Positions 63,721 through 64,000 of a stretch of 64,000 bases of DNA are shown one piece after another (position 1 is the stretch's first letter; the number at the start of each line of letters is the position of its first letter). The translations under genes and the position numbers were made by a program. The DNA comes from Shinisaurus crocodilurus (lineage: Eukaryota > Chordata > Lepidosauria > Squamata > Shinisauridae), in assembly GCA_021292165.1 (NCBI GenBank), contig CM037885.1, positions 11,279,042-11,343,041 on the forward strand, written 5' to 3'. Under the pieces are notes generated by a model. That model saw nothing but the letters and a program-made list of their open reading frames with translations. It ran no database searches and was not told where the DNA came from.

Positions 63721-64000
63721 TCACCCACTTAGGTGCAAAGGGTTTTGATCTAATGTCAAAACAGAAACTTAAGCAGCTTTCCTATTCCTTAAGTTTCTGT
63801 TTCTCATCGCACTGCCAGTTATTATGATTCAGAAATTAGAGTGCAACCAGAGTCGACAAAAGTTGCGCAGAAGCTCGGGCCTGGGAGCCAAAGGCAGCCC
63901 TCCAGGGGTCCTAATCTTGCTCTGTGGGCTTCCCCAGAACACCCTTCCCCCAACCACCTATTATTTCATGGTTTCCCAGCTTTTGTGCAGTTTTTCCTCC
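63721..64000. other. Region upstream of the presumed gene 3 first exon
   Basis: Possible promoter; no TATA box or CpG island. AAACTTAAG/CTTAAGTTTC forms a short inverted repeat at 63765-63803. Confidence 0.3.

Overview
This is vertebrate nuclear DNA with split genes, almost certainly from a squamate reptile. The case rests on the repeats: CR1 and L2 LINEs, MIR-like CORE-SINEs, tRNA-Ala-derived SINEs, a 5S rRNA-derived SINE with a CR1-type tail, and very many hAT-type miniature elements. It also rests on the only genes found, which belong to the phospholipase A2 inhibitor gamma (PLI-gamma/NAI-like) branch of the Ly6/uPAR (LU) superfamily. There are no bacterial features, no CRISPR array, and no intact tRNA or rRNA genes. 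The species cannot be named from the sequence alone.

Genes. Gene 1 (+, coding exons between 7585 and 17863) has five coding exons, all joined in phase 1. It encodes 215 residues: signal peptide, LU domain 1 (10 Cys), LU domain 2 (8 Cys) and a hydrophobic tail that looks like a GPI-attachment signal. Gene 2 (+, 36714-44989) has the same five-exon plan and encodes 201 residues, but it stops without a tail and so should be secreted. Gene 3 (-, 60950-55760) faces gene 2 tail to tail. It keeps the signal exon, the first half of domain 1 and the last half of domain 2 with the GPI-like tail. The two middle exons are missing, and exon 2 is one base longer than in its paralogues. It is either a pseudogene or a new hybrid single-domain LU gene whose frame is recovered by a downstream AG acceptor; this is the most interesting object in the window.

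Layout. 1-7500: LINE and MITE debris and the upstream region of gene 1. 7.5-17.9 kb: gene 1, with SINE/LINE insertions in its introns. 18-36.6 kb: repeat-filled intergenic DNA, including a three-level nested insertion (5S-derived SINE, then an 813-bp TG...CA LTR, then a TA-flanked MITE) and a 1.67-kb hAT element. 36.7-45.4 kb: gene 2, whose third intron carries three hAT insertions; two of them are CpG-rich relatives in opposite orientation. 45.4-55.6 kb: LTR-like sequence, hairpin MITEs and a roughly 175-bp tandem satellite. 55.6-63.7 kb: gene 3 with its likely 5' non-coding exons.

The three genes look like local duplicates. Exon 2 has identical cysteine spacing in all three (C22, C25, C32, C39, C46), and the gene 1 and gene 3 tails share the string SGLLLMK. 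By family, the products act outside the cell. Classical PLI-gamma is a plasma protein that binds and neutralises secreted phospholipase A2; whether these copies do so cannot be read from the sequence.
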